DNA from: an uncultured Lachnospiraceae bacterium | GTDB lineage: Bacteria; Bacillota; Clostridia; Lachnospirales; Lachnospiraceae | Direction: 5' to 3' | Assembly: GCA_959022495.1 (NCBI GenBank) | Contig: CAUEYX010000005.1 | Coordinates: 62,001-126,000, forward strand | Length of the DNA stretch: 64,000 bases | Shown here: one piece after another, positions 36,715 through 45,585 of the stretch | Layout of the letters: every line of letters starts with the position of its first letter | How positions within the stretch are numbered: position 1 is the first letter of the stretch | Notes under the pieces: model-generated | The model's database searches: none | Seen by the model: the letters and a program-made list of their open reading frames with translations, nothing else | What the model was told of the DNA's origin: nothing | Position numbers and translations under genes: made by a program

Positions 36715-37698
36715 ATGAAAGATAACGCTCTAATTAGTATTATTGTGCCTGTTTATAATGTTGAAAAATATTTAGAGTACTGTATTAACTCTATCATCAG
36801 CCAAACATATAACAATTTAGAAATACTCCTCATTGATGATGGATCGACAGATCAAAGTTCAGCAATGTGTGACAAATGGATGGGCACAGACAAGCGCATT
36901 AAAGTTATACATAAAGAAAACGGAGGACTGTCTGATGCCAGGAATACAGGACTGAAGATGGCAAAAGGAGATTATATTGCATTTATAGATAGTGATGATT
37001 GGATAGAAAAATATTATATTGAATACCTATATCGTGCGGTCAACGAAACAGGAGCAGAGATTTCTGCCTGTGAAATTAGAACAGTAATAGATGGACAAAA
37101 AACAGAGAAATTAAATAATGAAGTAATGTCGCAAGTAAAGTGTACTACTGAAGAAGCACTGACGACAGTATTAAAAGGAAATGGCTTTAGAGCAATAGCT
37201 TGTAATAAATTATATAAGGCAGATCTGTTGCGAGAAGAGAAGTTTAAAGTCGGAATCTTGCATGAGGACGAGTTCTTTACATATCGGATCATTGGAAAGG
37301 CCAAAACGTTAAGTTATGTCAAAAACCCATTATATAATTACCGGCAGCGAGAGGGCAGCATTATGAATACGCTATCCATGCGCCATTTAGACGTATTGGA
37401 TGCTTATTTGGATAGATTAAATTATTTAAGTTTAATGTTTCCACAATTATATAAACAAGATAAAGTTACATTTTGTGTTACATGTGTGAATTATTACTGC
37501 GAGGCAGTATTGAAAAAATTTGAGGATAATTACAAATCGAAATTAATAATTAAGAATAAAAGGAAAGAAATCCAATTTACAATATATGAGCTGCTACAGT
37601 ATTCTTTAAGAGATAAAATTTATGTGATCGGATCATGCAAATTCATGATGGGATTATTTTCTCGAATCCGTGTTTTTAGGATGAGGAGACGCAATTAA
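36715..37698 (+). CDS. Glycosyltransferase, GT2 family
   Basis: 327 residues. ISIIVPVYNVEKYLEYCI, IDDGSTDQSSAM, KENGGLSDARNTGLKMAKG and FIDSDDWIEKYY give the GT-A core. HEDEFFTYRIIGKA carries the ED catalytic pair of this subgroup. It resembles 30767 in layout and length (327 residues both), probably a paralogue with a different sugar. The 42-bp gap upstream has AATAAGGAAT before the ATG. Confidence 0.9.
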   Translation: MKDNALISIIVPVYNVEKYLEYCINSIISQTYNNLEILLIDDGSTDQSSAMCDKWMGTDKRIKVIHKENGGLSDARNTGLKMAKGDYIAFIDSDDWIEKYYIEYLYRAVNETGAEISACEIRTVIDGQKTEKLNNEVMSQVKCTTEEALTTVLKGNGFRAIACNKLYKADLLREEKFKVGILHEDEFFTYRIIGKAKTLSYVKNPLYNYRQREGSIMNTLSMRHLDVLDAYLDRLNYLSLMFPQLYKQDKVTFCVTCVNYYCEAVLKKFEDNYKSKLIIKNKRKEIQFTIYELLQYSLRDKIYVIGSCKFMMGLFSRIRVFRMRRRN

Positions 37699-37699
37699 A

Positions 37700-38689
37700 A
37701 TGAATGGTTTATTTTTTAGGTTAAAGAACAGATATAGTATAACGAAAAAGAACTGGGAATCAGACTGCCATTTTTCTAAAAAATTAGGGATGCTGAGAAT
37801 TATTGAAGAGTGGAGTCATCGAGTACACTTTTTGAGGATGTCAGACTGGGCTTGCAAGAAAAAGGATGCTTGGATATTACGTTATCTGGAAAATGTCTTA
37901 GAAGGGGTAATCAATAAATATCAAGACGATAATTACATTGGAGAACAAGTAGAGAGTGCGCCGATTTGGGTATGTTGGTGGAGTGGTGAAGAGAGTGCTC
38001 CGGATTTAGTGAAACAATGTATAAAAAGTATTCGAAATAATTCGGGAATCCATCAAGTAAATCTTATTACTAAAGCGACATACAAAAAATATTTGAATAT
38101 TCCTCAATTTATTTTGGATAAGGTTGACAGCAATGAGATGTGCCTTGCAAATTTCAGCGATTATCTGAGGGTGGCACTGCTAGAAAAATACGGGGGATTA
38201 TGGCTTGATGCTACGATATTCTGTTCTGATGAAATTCCGGAAGAATATTTTGATAATCCTTTTTTTACTTGCAAAAGCAGGCCTGTTGAATGTGGATATA
38301 TATCAAAATTCCGATGGACTTCCTTTTGTTTGGGAGGATGGAAGAACAATATATTCTACCGCTTTTTTAGAGAAGCATTTGAATGTTATTGGAAAAAGGA
38401 AGTAAAAGCCATTGATTATCTGCTCGTAGATTATATTATTGAAACAGGTTATCGAAATATACCTATAATTAAACAACAGATCGATAATGTAAAAATAAAT
38501 AATCTCCATAGAGATGACTTGCAGGCGGCTATGAACCGCGCGGAACCAGCAGAAATGTTTCAGGCAGTATTAAAAAAAGATACAGTGCTTTATAAACTCT
38601 CATGGAGAGAGAGCTATTCACTTAAAACAAGCGCGGAAAAAGAAAGCATATATTCATATTTCTTAAAAAGAAATTTGGAGATGAGATAA
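37700..38689 (+). CDS. Capsular polysaccharide synthesis protein, GT32-like
   Basis: 329 residues. After a helical head, IWVCWWSGEESAPDLVKQCIKSI begins the domain, NFSDYLRVALLEKYGGLWLDATIF carries the conserved sugar-nucleotide site with Asp, and WRESYS lies near the end. This is the Caps_synth (GT32-related) pattern. Start ATG begins two bases after the stop of the preceding gene. It adds a sugar to the capsule unit; specificity unknown. Confidence 0.85.
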   Translation: MNGLFFRLKNRYSITKKNWESDCHFSKKLGMLRIIEEWSHRVHFLRMSDWACKKKDAWILRYLENVLEGVINKYQDDNYIGEQVESAPIWVCWWSGEESAPDLVKQCIKSIRNNSGIHQVNLITKATYKKYLNIPQFILDKVDSNEMCLANFSDYLRVALLEKYGGLWLDATIFCSDEIPEEYFDNPFFTCKSRPVECGYISKFRWTSFCLGGWKNNIFYRFFREAFECYWKKEVKAIDYLLVDYIIETGYRNIPIIKQQIDNVKINNLHRDDLQAAMNRAEPAEMFQAVLKKDTVLYKLSWRESYSLKTSAEKESIYSYFLKRNLEMR

Positions 38690-38705
38690 AGCATTTTGGA
38701 GAAAA

Positions 38706-39614
38706 ATGAGGAAAATGAAATATAAAATTACAGTATTTACTCCGACATATAATCGGGCTTATATAATTTCAAATTTATATTTATCCTTAAAAAGACAGAT
38801 CTTTCGCGATTTTGAATGGCTTGTTATAGATGATGGATCGACAGATGAAACAGAGACTCTTTTTGAACAGTGGAAATCTAGAGAAAAAGAATTTACTATT
38901 AGATATTATAAGCAAAAAAATGGCGGGAAATGCAGGGCTATTAACCGCGCTCTTGATCTCGCGGAAGGAGAACTGTTTTTTACAGTAGATTCCGATGATT
39001 ATTTGACAGATGATGCTTTAATAAAAGTAAATAGATGGTTTAAAGAAATAGCAGGAGATAATCATCTTGCTGGTATTGTTGCTAATAGAGGGGACAGTTG
39101 TGGGCATACTAAAAATTATTGTTTTCCTGAGTCTTATTTAGATAAAAGTTTGTTAGACATTTATTCCTTTAAACGACATGGCAAAAGAGTATTTGATGGG
39201 GAAAGAGCATTCGTATTTTATACCGATTTCCATCGCAAATATCTTTATCCCGAATTTGAAAATGAGAATTTCATGACTGAAGCAGTAGTATGGAACCGGA
39301 TGGCAAACGATGGTTATAAAATGCGTTTTTATAATGACATTATATGGGTCTATGAATACAAAGACGATGGACTTACAAAAGCGGGAAGTAAAATGTTTCT
39401 GAATAATCCTCAAGGATATGGACTTTGGCTTAAGGAAAAGGCAGAATTCGAGCATATTTCAATCAAAGAAAAGTTAAAAATGTACTATACATTTACCTGT
39501 GATCTATCTGAGTTATATGATAGTAAAAAAATTGCAAAATGTATTATGGTGCCGAGATTTTTGATTTCAGTAATGAAGATGCTTCATAAAATCGGTTATG
39601 TGTTTAGGCCATAA
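38706..39614 (+). CDS. Glycosyltransferase, GT2 family
   Basis: 302 residues. ITVFTPTYNRAYIISNLYLSL, IDDGSTDETETLF, KNGGKCRAINRALDLA and FTVDSDDYLTDDAL are the GT-A motifs. The acceptor half has FENENFMTEAVVWNRMAND. It is most like the gene at 31767. Probably duplicated within the locus or acquired twice. Confidence 0.9.
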   Translation: MRKMKYKITVFTPTYNRAYIISNLYLSLKRQIFRDFEWLVIDDGSTDETETLFEQWKSREKEFTIRYYKQKNGGKCRAINRALDLAEGELFFTVDSDDYLTDDALIKVNRWFKEIAGDNHLAGIVANRGDSCGHTKNYCFPESYLDKSLLDIYSFKRHGKRVFDGERAFVFYTDFHRKYLYPEFENENFMTEAVVWNRMANDGYKMRFYNDIIWVYEYKDDGLTKAGSKMFLNNPQGYGLWLKEKAEFEHISIKEKLKMYYTFTCDLSELYDSKKIAKCIMVPRFLISVMKMLHKIGYVFRP

Positions 39615-39642
39615 AATATTGGAACTCAATTAAATAGTAGAA

Positions 39643-40491
39643 ATGAGGGCGAAAGAAAAGATGATTGTATTTGCAATACCGCTAAGGGCAAAACAAACAG
39701 CAAAAAACTGGAAAGAAGTTGAGAAAAATTTTTGGGATACTATTAGATCAATCTTTAATCAAAAGGGAGGAGAATATCGAGTAATTGTTGCCTGTAATGA
39801 AATTCCGGAAAAAAACGATGTTGAATATGATGAGCGTTTGGAGTTTATTGAATTGGATATGCCTATACCAACGGAATGGATAGAAATGGCAAGAGATAAA
39901 TTTTGGAAGTTAACGGAAATTGCTGTTCGTATTCGAGCAATATTAGAAATGCAGGATGATCCAGAAAAAGGGATCTATGTAATGCCAGTTGATGCGGACG
40001 ACCTATTAAATTGTAAGATTGCTGAATGGTGTGAGAAATATCCAAATGAAAGTGGATTTGTATCGAAAGACGGTTATGTATGGGAAAAGGGAAAACCATA
40101 TTTTAGAACATATAAAGAGATGCACACATATTGTGGCAGCTGCAATATTATAAAAATGTATCGAGAAGATCTACCGGAAAATATGCCGGCAGACATAAAA
40201 TTGTGTCATGATAGAGAAACTGCAGCCAAGCTAAATTGCCGCTATCCTATCAGGTGGGATCATAATATAATTGTAGATAAATACAAAAATATGGACAGGC
40301 CATTTTCCATGCTGCCTTTTCGATCAACTGTTTATCGGATAAATACAGGAGATAATATATCTACAACAATTGTAAAAAAAGTAGATAGTGGAAAAAAAAG
40401 ATTTCATCCCGTTGCATTTTTGCGTAAAATTAATATATTTAAAATACACTTTTTAACAAAGAAATTAAAAAATGAGTTTGGTATGTGTTAA
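39643..40491 (+). CDS. GT-A-fold glycosyltransferase, divergent
   Basis: 282 residues; ATG 39661 is an alternative start. It lacks the usual PxYN opening but has VFAIPLRAKQTAKNW, a strand IVACNEIPEK, and the probable metal-binding PVDADDLL near residue 118. CHDRETAAKL may be the acceptor-side acid. Such proteins are annotated in capsule loci as family A transferases. Weak membrane character. The call is less certain than for the other GT2 genes. Confidence 0.72.
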   Translation: MRAKEKMIVFAIPLRAKQTAKNWKEVEKNFWDTIRSIFNQKGGEYRVIVACNEIPEKNDVEYDERLEFIELDMPIPTEWIEMARDKFWKLTEIAVRIRAILEMQDDPEKGIYVMPVDADDLLNCKIAEWCEKYPNESGFVSKDGYVWEKGKPYFRTYKEMHTYCGSCNIIKMYREDLPENMPADIKLCHDRETAAKLNCRYPIRWDHNIIVDKYKNMDRPFSMLPFRSTVYRINTGDNISTTIVKKVDSGKKRFHPVAFLRKINIFKIHFLTKKLKNEFGMC

Positions 40492-40511
40492 CAATATACA
40501 AATACCTATAT

Positions 40512-40541
40512 TTGAACTAAGTGTTTATTTAAAGATAAGAT
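40512..40541 (+). promoter_or_regulatory. Possible internal promoter before the CMP-sugar transferase candidate
   Basis: TTGAAC at 40512-40517 and TAAGAT at 40536-40541 with an 18-bp spacer, in a 72-bp gap. AGGAGAA at 40548-40554 is the ribosome site for the next gene. Match is modest in an AT-rich background. Confidence 0.35.
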
Positions 40542-40563
40542 ACATTTAGGAGAATTAATTTCA

Positions 40564-41391
40564 ATGAGTTATTTGAACGAAAAGAGAAATTTGCCTATAA
40601 AAAAAGTTCAAGCATCGATAAATGCCAGGCTAGTCCAGCCATGGATATCCAGACATTTTGAACTGACAAAATGTGGAAAAGAAATACTACAGTTTAAGGA
40701 TAAGTATAAAAAGCACCGGTGCTTTTTTGTGGGAAATGGACCAAGTTTGAAGGTGGAAGATTTGTCAATTTTATATAAAAATAATGAACAGACTTTTGCC
40801 TTTAATCGAATTTATAATATATTTGATAAGACCCCGTGGCGGCCTACATTTTATATTTCTCAAGATGAAAAAATGCTTGCGGGATGTAAAGATGTAGTTA
40901 ATAATCTTGATCTACCGTATAAATTTATCCCCATTCAACTAAAGTGGTATTATAATATACATATTTCTAATGCGATTTATTTCAATATGAAAATGCAGCC
41001 ACTTGAAAATCCGATGGATAAACTCTTATGGAGTAAGAAGCCGGCTTCTGATATTTATTGTGCCAGTACAGGAATGTATACAGCGGCACAGCTGGCAGTG
41101 TATATGGGATTTACAGAAATATATTTTATTGGAGTAGACCACCATTTCCATATCAGTCAAAATAATAATGGGGAAATAATCGTTGATGATAAAGTAAAAG
41201 ATTATTTTTCTGATAAATATAATGAAGATAAAGATAGTTTGTATATTCCCAATACAGAGAAAAGTACCTACACATATATTGCTATGAAAGAATATTGTGA
41301 TAAACAGAATGTAAGCGTCTATAATGCCACACGTGGAGGAAAGTTGGAAGTGTTTCAACGAGTGGAATTTGATAGTCTATTTAATGATTAA
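40564..41391 (+). CDS. MptE/GT42-like protein, candidate CMP-Kdo-dependent glycosyltransferase
   Basis: 275 residues. The core opens with CFFVGNGPSLKVEDL (NGPSL at 58-62), then FNRIYNIF, TFYISQDEK, the STGMYTAAQLAVYMGF helix and IYFIGVDHHFH. This order closely resembles GT42 sialyltransferases such as CstII (GNGPSL, CNQFYF, SGVYMCAVAIALGY, IYLSGIDFY) and the DUF115/MptE family, which includes Maf transferases using CMP-activated nonulosonates. In GT42 the NGPS loop and the Ser-Gly segment hold the CMP moiety. Since this locus encodes complete CMP-Kdo synthesis and has no KdtA- or KpsC-like gene in view, this is my candidate for the CMP-sugar transferase. Family by eye; donor inferred. Confidence 0.72.
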   Translation: MSYLNEKRNLPIKKVQASINARLVQPWISRHFELTKCGKEILQFKDKYKKHRCFFVGNGPSLKVEDLSILYKNNEQTFAFNRIYNIFDKTPWRPTFYISQDEKMLAGCKDVVNNLDLPYKFIPIQLKWYYNIHISNAIYFNMKMQPLENPMDKLLWSKKPASDIYCASTGMYTAAQLAVYMGFTEIYFIGVDHHFHISQNNNGEIIVDDKVKDYFSDKYNEDKDSLYIPNTEKSTYTYIAMKEYCDKQNVSVYNATRGGKLEVFQRVEFDSLFND

Positions 41392-41402
41392 AGGATGTAA
41401 AA

Positions 41403-42944
41403 ATGAGTGAAAAAAAGAGCCAGCTTAAAATAGGGATTATCCTAAACTATTTAAATATGGGATTAGGAAACCTCATTCCAATATTTTATACTCCGATCAT
41501 GTTGGCGTTACTTGGTCAAAATGAATATGGACTATATAAATTATCAAGCAGTTTGACAAGTTATCTTTCATTAATCTCTATGGGAATCGGCTCAGCTGTT
41601 ACCCGCTATTTGATTAAGGCAAGAACAGAAGAAGGAAAAGACGGAGAAGAGAAGATTTTTGGCCTTTTTATGGCTATTTTTCAGGTTATTGCTATTGTTA
41701 CTCTTTTAGTAGGGATTATTTTAGTATTCAATTTGGATATTTGGTATGAAAATTCGTTATCAGTATCTGAATTGAGAAGAATGCAAATTTTAGTATTCCT
41801 AATGGTATGTAATATGGCCTTGGGATTCTCAATGTCACCATACGTGTCAGTAGTGACTGCCCATGAAGAATTTATATTTCTTCAAGGCATGAATATTTTG
41901 TCAACTTGTGTTGCGCCTATATTGAATTTGGTAGTTCTGTTTTGTGGATATGCCTCCGTTGGTATGGCAGTGTCATCCCTTGCGTTAGGGATATTTAGCA
42001 GAATTTTTTACTTTATATTTGTAAAAAAAAGTGTTGGTTTAAAACCCCAATATAGAAGATTACCAATACATTTAATAAAGGAAATACTTCTCTTTTCCTT
42101 TTGGATATTCTTGGCAAATGTGGGATCGCAGCTTTGCAATGCGACAGATATTGCAATGATTGGGGCGATTCCGGCATTAGCTACGACGGGCGTAGCAGTA
42201 TACAATATTGGTGCGACGTTTAATACAATAGTAACTAGTCTTGCAACGGGAGTATCATCTTTATTAACGCCTAGAGCAAATCTGATGGTATTTGAGGGAG
42301 CGTCCAGAGAAGAATTGTCAGATATGACAATTAAGATAGGCAGGATTCAAGCATATATTGTGGCATTGATTGTATTTGGGTTTATTACATTTGGGCAGCC
42401 ATTTATTAAATTTTATGCAGGGACAGGATATGAGGAGTCTTACTGGGTTGCTGTTTTTATGATGATTCCTGGAGCAATTCCTCTGGTTCAAAGTATGTGT
42501 TTAAGTATTACTGTGGCCGAGAATCGTCATAGATTTCGCTCAATCGTTCTGCTGGGAATTACTATATTAAATGTAATAGGAACGTGGGTACTTCTACATA
42601 TATGGGGAGTAGTCGGCGCGGCATTAATGACCGGGATAGCAGTGCTCATAGGAAATGGGATAGTGCTGAATTGGTATTATTGGAAAAAAATAGGGTTGGA
42701 CATACCGAGGTTTTGGAAAGAAATTGGTCAAGTGTTTATCCTTCCCTTTTTTATGACCGTCGTATTCATGACAGCAGGTTTTATCATAAACTGGGATAAT
42801 ATATGGGCGTTGGCAATTGGAATTATTATATATGGTATAATCTTCACTATCTTGAGTGGGCTATTGGTGATGAACGATTATGAAAAAGAATTATTTCTGT
42901 CCCCATTAAAAAATATTATATTTAAAATTAAGAAAAAAGGATAA
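41403..42944 (+). CDS. Oligosaccharide flippase, Wzx type
   Basis: 513 residues and about 12-14 membrane helices. The N-terminus IGIILNYLNMGLGNLIPIFYTPIMLALLGQ is split here into GIILNYLNMGLGNLIPIFY and PIMLALLGQNEYGLYKL, typical of MOP/MATE-superfamily Wzx proteins. It flips the finished undecaprenyl-linked unit across the membrane for the polymerase at 29576. 11-bp gap from the preceding gene; GGATG ribosome site. Confidence 0.92.
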   Translation: MSEKKSQLKIGIILNYLNMGLGNLIPIFYTPIMLALLGQNEYGLYKLSSSLTSYLSLISMGIGSAVTRYLIKARTEEGKDGEEKIFGLFMAIFQVIAIVTLLVGIILVFNLDIWYENSLSVSELRRMQILVFLMVCNMALGFSMSPYVSVVTAHEEFIFLQGMNILSTCVAPILNLVVLFCGYASVGMAVSSLALGIFSRIFYFIFVKKSVGLKPQYRRLPIHLIKEILLFSFWIFLANVGSQLCNATDIAMIGAIPALATTGVAVYNIGATFNTIVTSLATGVSSLLTPRANLMVFEGASREELSDMTIKIGRIQAYIVALIVFGFITFGQPFIKFYAGTGYEESYWVAVFMMIPGAIPLVQSMCLSITVAENRHRFRSIVLLGITILNVIGTWVLLHIWGVVGAALMTGIAVLIGNGIVLNWYYWKKIGLDIPRFWKEIGQVFILPFFMTVVFMTAGFIINWDNIWALAIGIIIYGIIFTILSGLLVMNDYEKELFLSPLKNIIFKIKKKG

Positions 42945-42982
42945 TTTGATATTTGCAAATCCTTTTTCAGTAGGAGCGAATT

Positions 42983-43981
42983 ATGGAGAAGTTATGTATA
43001 GTTGTACCCGTCTATAATTCAGGAGAATTGTTACGGCGATGTTTGGATAGTATACTTGCACAGACATTCCGTAATTTTAAATGTATTGTAGTAGATGATG
43101 GGAGCAAAGATAATAGTAAAAAAATATGTCAAGAATATGCAAAGAAAGACAATAGAATCTATGTATTATACCAAAATCGCAAAGGAGTATCAGCAGCAAG
43201 AAATAAAGGATTAGACTATATTTTTGCTAATTTATCATGTGAGTATATAGGCTTTGTCGATAGTGATGACTGGATTCATCCACAAATGTATGAGATTTTA
43301 CATAGATTGTTGACTGAATACAATGCTAATATGAGTGTTTGCAGTTATAAAGACGTAAAAAATAAAGGTGAAGGAGTCAGTGGAAATTTAACAGTTAATG
43401 CGCTTGAGAGTAGTAAGATTTTAAATCAAGAGGAGGCGCTGGAATCGTTATTCACAACCGGAAATGATATGTTTGGTCTAGTAATGCCTAAATTGTATAA
43501 AAGTGACTTGTTTAGAAATAGGAGATTTATAGAAGGGATTATATATGAAGATGTACGTAGCTGCTATCGAGTGTTATATGATGCTAAAAATATTGCTGTA
43601 ACACAGTGCGAACTATATAATTATTATTATAATCCTTCTAGTATAACCAAATCGAAATATACAAAAAAAAGATTGGATATTATGCCTGCAATGGAAGAAC
43701 AAATTTCTTTTTTCAGAGAATGCGGTTATATGAAAGCATATGAATTAGGCGTAAGAAAATACTTATATTTACTTGCATACCACGGGCGATTGGCCCATGA
43801 GAATTTAGCCGATATTGAGACTGACAAGGTGATAAAAAAACGTTTAAAAGAGCTTTTTTGGAAAGAAAAGAAACGATGTAAAGTTACTCCAATGAATTCT
43901 CCAGATTGTTATAATGCATTATTTCCCAGAATAATGCGTTGGTACTGGACGCTTATGAAGTTGAGGAGAAATGAAACATGA
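42983..43981 (+). CDS. Glycosyltransferase, GT2 family
   Basis: 332 residues. LCIVVPVYNSGELLRRCL, VDDGSKDNSKKIC, QNRKGVSAARNKGL and FVDSDDWIHPQMYE mark the GT-A domain; IYEDVRSCYRVLYDA carries the ED pair. Overlaps the next GT32-like gene by ATGA, so the two probably act in sequence. Confidence 0.9.
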   Translation: MEKLCIVVPVYNSGELLRRCLDSILAQTFRNFKCIVVDDGSKDNSKKICQEYAKKDNRIYVLYQNRKGVSAARNKGLDYIFANLSCEYIGFVDSDDWIHPQMYEILHRLLTEYNANMSVCSYKDVKNKGEGVSGNLTVNALESSKILNQEEALESLFTTGNDMFGLVMPKLYKSDLFRNRRFIEGIIYEDVRSCYRVLYDAKNIAVTQCELYNYYYNPSSITKSKYTKKRLDIMPAMEEQISFFRECGYMKAYELGVRKYLYLLAYHGRLAHENLADIETDKVIKKRLKELFWKEKKRCKVTPMNSPDCYNALFPRIMRWYWTLMKLRRNET

Positions 43982-44757
43982 TACCAAAAGTAATTCACTA
44001 CTGTTGGTTTGGGAGGAATCCAAAACCGGCTTCTGTACAAAAGTGTATAAGCAGCTGGAAAAAGTTTTGCCCGGAATATCAAATTATTGAGTGGAATGAG
44101 GACAATTATCCGATTAATGAGAATTTGTATTGTAGACAAGCATATGATGCAGAAAAGTGGGCATTTGCGACTGACTATGCAAGACTATGGATTATCTACA
44201 ATTACGGAGGAATTTATCTTGATACCGATGTGGAAATTATTAAATCCTGGGACCCGTTACTGCATCATGAGTGTTTTTTCGGGCGTCAGCCTGGGTTTCA
44301 GGTTAATACGGGGGTTGGATTTGGAGCTGTAAAAGGTCATCCTATAATAAAAAGAATGATGGATGATTATACGGATATTCCGTTTATAAAAGCAAACGGA
44401 GAAATGGATCTTTGGACGTGCCCCCACCGAAACAGCCAATGGATGTTTGAAAATGGATTGAGACATGATGACAGCTATCAAGAAATTGCAGGGGCAGTGA
44501 TATACCCGATTGAATATTTTTCTCCAAAAGATGCTTGGACCAGACAGACAGTAAAAACCTCTAATACCTATTCTATACACCATTGTGATGGGACGTGGAA
44601 TCCGAATGAAACACGTCAGGAACATGTGAAAAGATATTTTAAAAATCATATTAAGAGAATGGTTGATTATGTAATTCATATTCCAAATAGGATTTTGCGT
44701 AGTTTTTTAGGAAAGCAGCGATATGATAATTTAAAAAAGAAACGGAAAGGAAATTAA
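43978..44757 (+). CDS. GT32/OCH1-like glycosyltransferase (intact paralogue)
   Basis: 259 residues. MIPKVIHYCWFGRNPKPAS, then WAFATDYARLWIIYNYGG and the DxD-bearing IYLDTDVEII. TCPHRNSQWMFE and SIHHCDGTW close the domain. Family members transfer sugars (Man, Gal or GalNAc) to a lipid-linked acceptor. It is a close paralogue of the broken gene at 34324 and keeps the Trp that the latter lost. It may partly cover for it. Confidence 0.9.
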   Translation: MIPKVIHYCWFGRNPKPASVQKCISSWKKFCPEYQIIEWNEDNYPINENLYCRQAYDAEKWAFATDYARLWIIYNYGGIYLDTDVEIIKSWDPLLHHECFFGRQPGFQVNTGVGFGAVKGHPIIKRMMDDYTDIPFIKANGEMDLWTCPHRNSQWMFENGLRHDDSYQEIAGAVIYPIEYFSPKDAWTRQTVKTSNTYSIHHCDGTWNPNETRQEHVKRYFKNHIKRMVDYVIHIPNRILRSFLGKQRYDNLKKKRKGN

Positions 44758-44760
44758 GAG

Positions 44761-45498
44761 ATGAAGATTATTGGTATGATTCCGGCCCGTGAGGGATCGG
44801 CAAGATTTAATAACAAACCGCTGGCGTTGATATGTGGGAAGCCTATGGTTTACTGGGTATGGAAACACAGCAAGGAAGCGGAGTGCCTTGAAGAGGTGTA
44901 TATAGCAACGGACAGTGAAGAGATTAGAAACGTTGCGGAGGGGTTTGGGGCAAAAGTCCTTATGACATCTAGAGACTGTGAAACAGCAACAGAGAGATTA
45001 TATGAAGTTTCAAAGATGGTTGAGGCAGATCTGTATGTAATGATAAATGGAGATGAACCGCTTGTTCAAGCAGAGGATATTGTAAAATGTATTCCTGATA
45101 AATTGCCGGAAGATGGATTTTATGTATCTAATCTTATGACTGATTTTTCAAATCCTGTAGAAGTGGTTGATCCTACAAATTTGAAAATCGTCACGAATAA
45201 GGATGGGATATGCCTTTTTATTTCCAGGGCACCCATTCCTTTTCCAAAGGGAGAGATGAATTACGCGTATCAAAAGTTTGTCGGCGTAGGAGCATTTACC
45301 CATGAGGCGCTGGAATATTATCATAATACGCCCAGGGGACCGATTGAAAAGATTGAGGAAAATGATTCATTCCGTTTTATAGAAAATAGAAAAGACTGCT
45401 ATTATATCAATGCACACTGTAAAACTCTCTCAGTGGATACACCGAAAGATCGAGCGCAGGTGGAAAGGTATATGGCCGCAAATAATCTGGCAGATTAA
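44761..45498 (+). CDS. kdsB: 3-deoxy-manno-octulosonate cytidylyltransferase
   Basis: 245 residues. IGMIPAREGSARFNNKPL is the nucleotide-binding start of the KdsB family (IPAR..S.R...KPL). VMINGDEPLV holds the metal/substrate Asp and Glu. SRAPIPFPKGE and KFVGVGAFTHEALE match the sugar-binding region, and the C-terminal LSVDTPKDRAQVE is diagnostic. It joins CMP to Kdo or a near relative, giving the activated sugar. It forms one block with kdsA, kdsD and kdsC. The broader specificity range of this family (for example 8-amino-Kdo) cannot be excluded. Confidence 0.88.
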   Translation: MKIIGMIPAREGSARFNNKPLALICGKPMVYWVWKHSKEAECLEEVYIATDSEEIRNVAEGFGAKVLMTSRDCETATERLYEVSKMVEADLYVMINGDEPLVQAEDIVKCIPDKLPEDGFYVSNLMTDFSNPVEVVDPTNLKIVTNKDGICLFISRAPIPFPKGEMNYAYQKFVGVGAFTHEALEYYHNTPRGPIEKIEENDSFRFIENRKDCYYINAHCKTLSVDTPKDRAQVERYMAANNLAD

Positions 45499-45585
45499 TT
45501 ATTGTCTAGATTAAATGCTAAGAAAGAGCTTCCGCAGATAAGTAATCGAATTAAAGTTTGTTTAATTGAAGAAAAGAGGGAAAAA

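Noticed and set aside
45502..45585. Upstream TTG extension of kdsA
   Set aside because: Adds 28 residues absent from the family; ATG 45586 has a ribosome site and the family start sequence.
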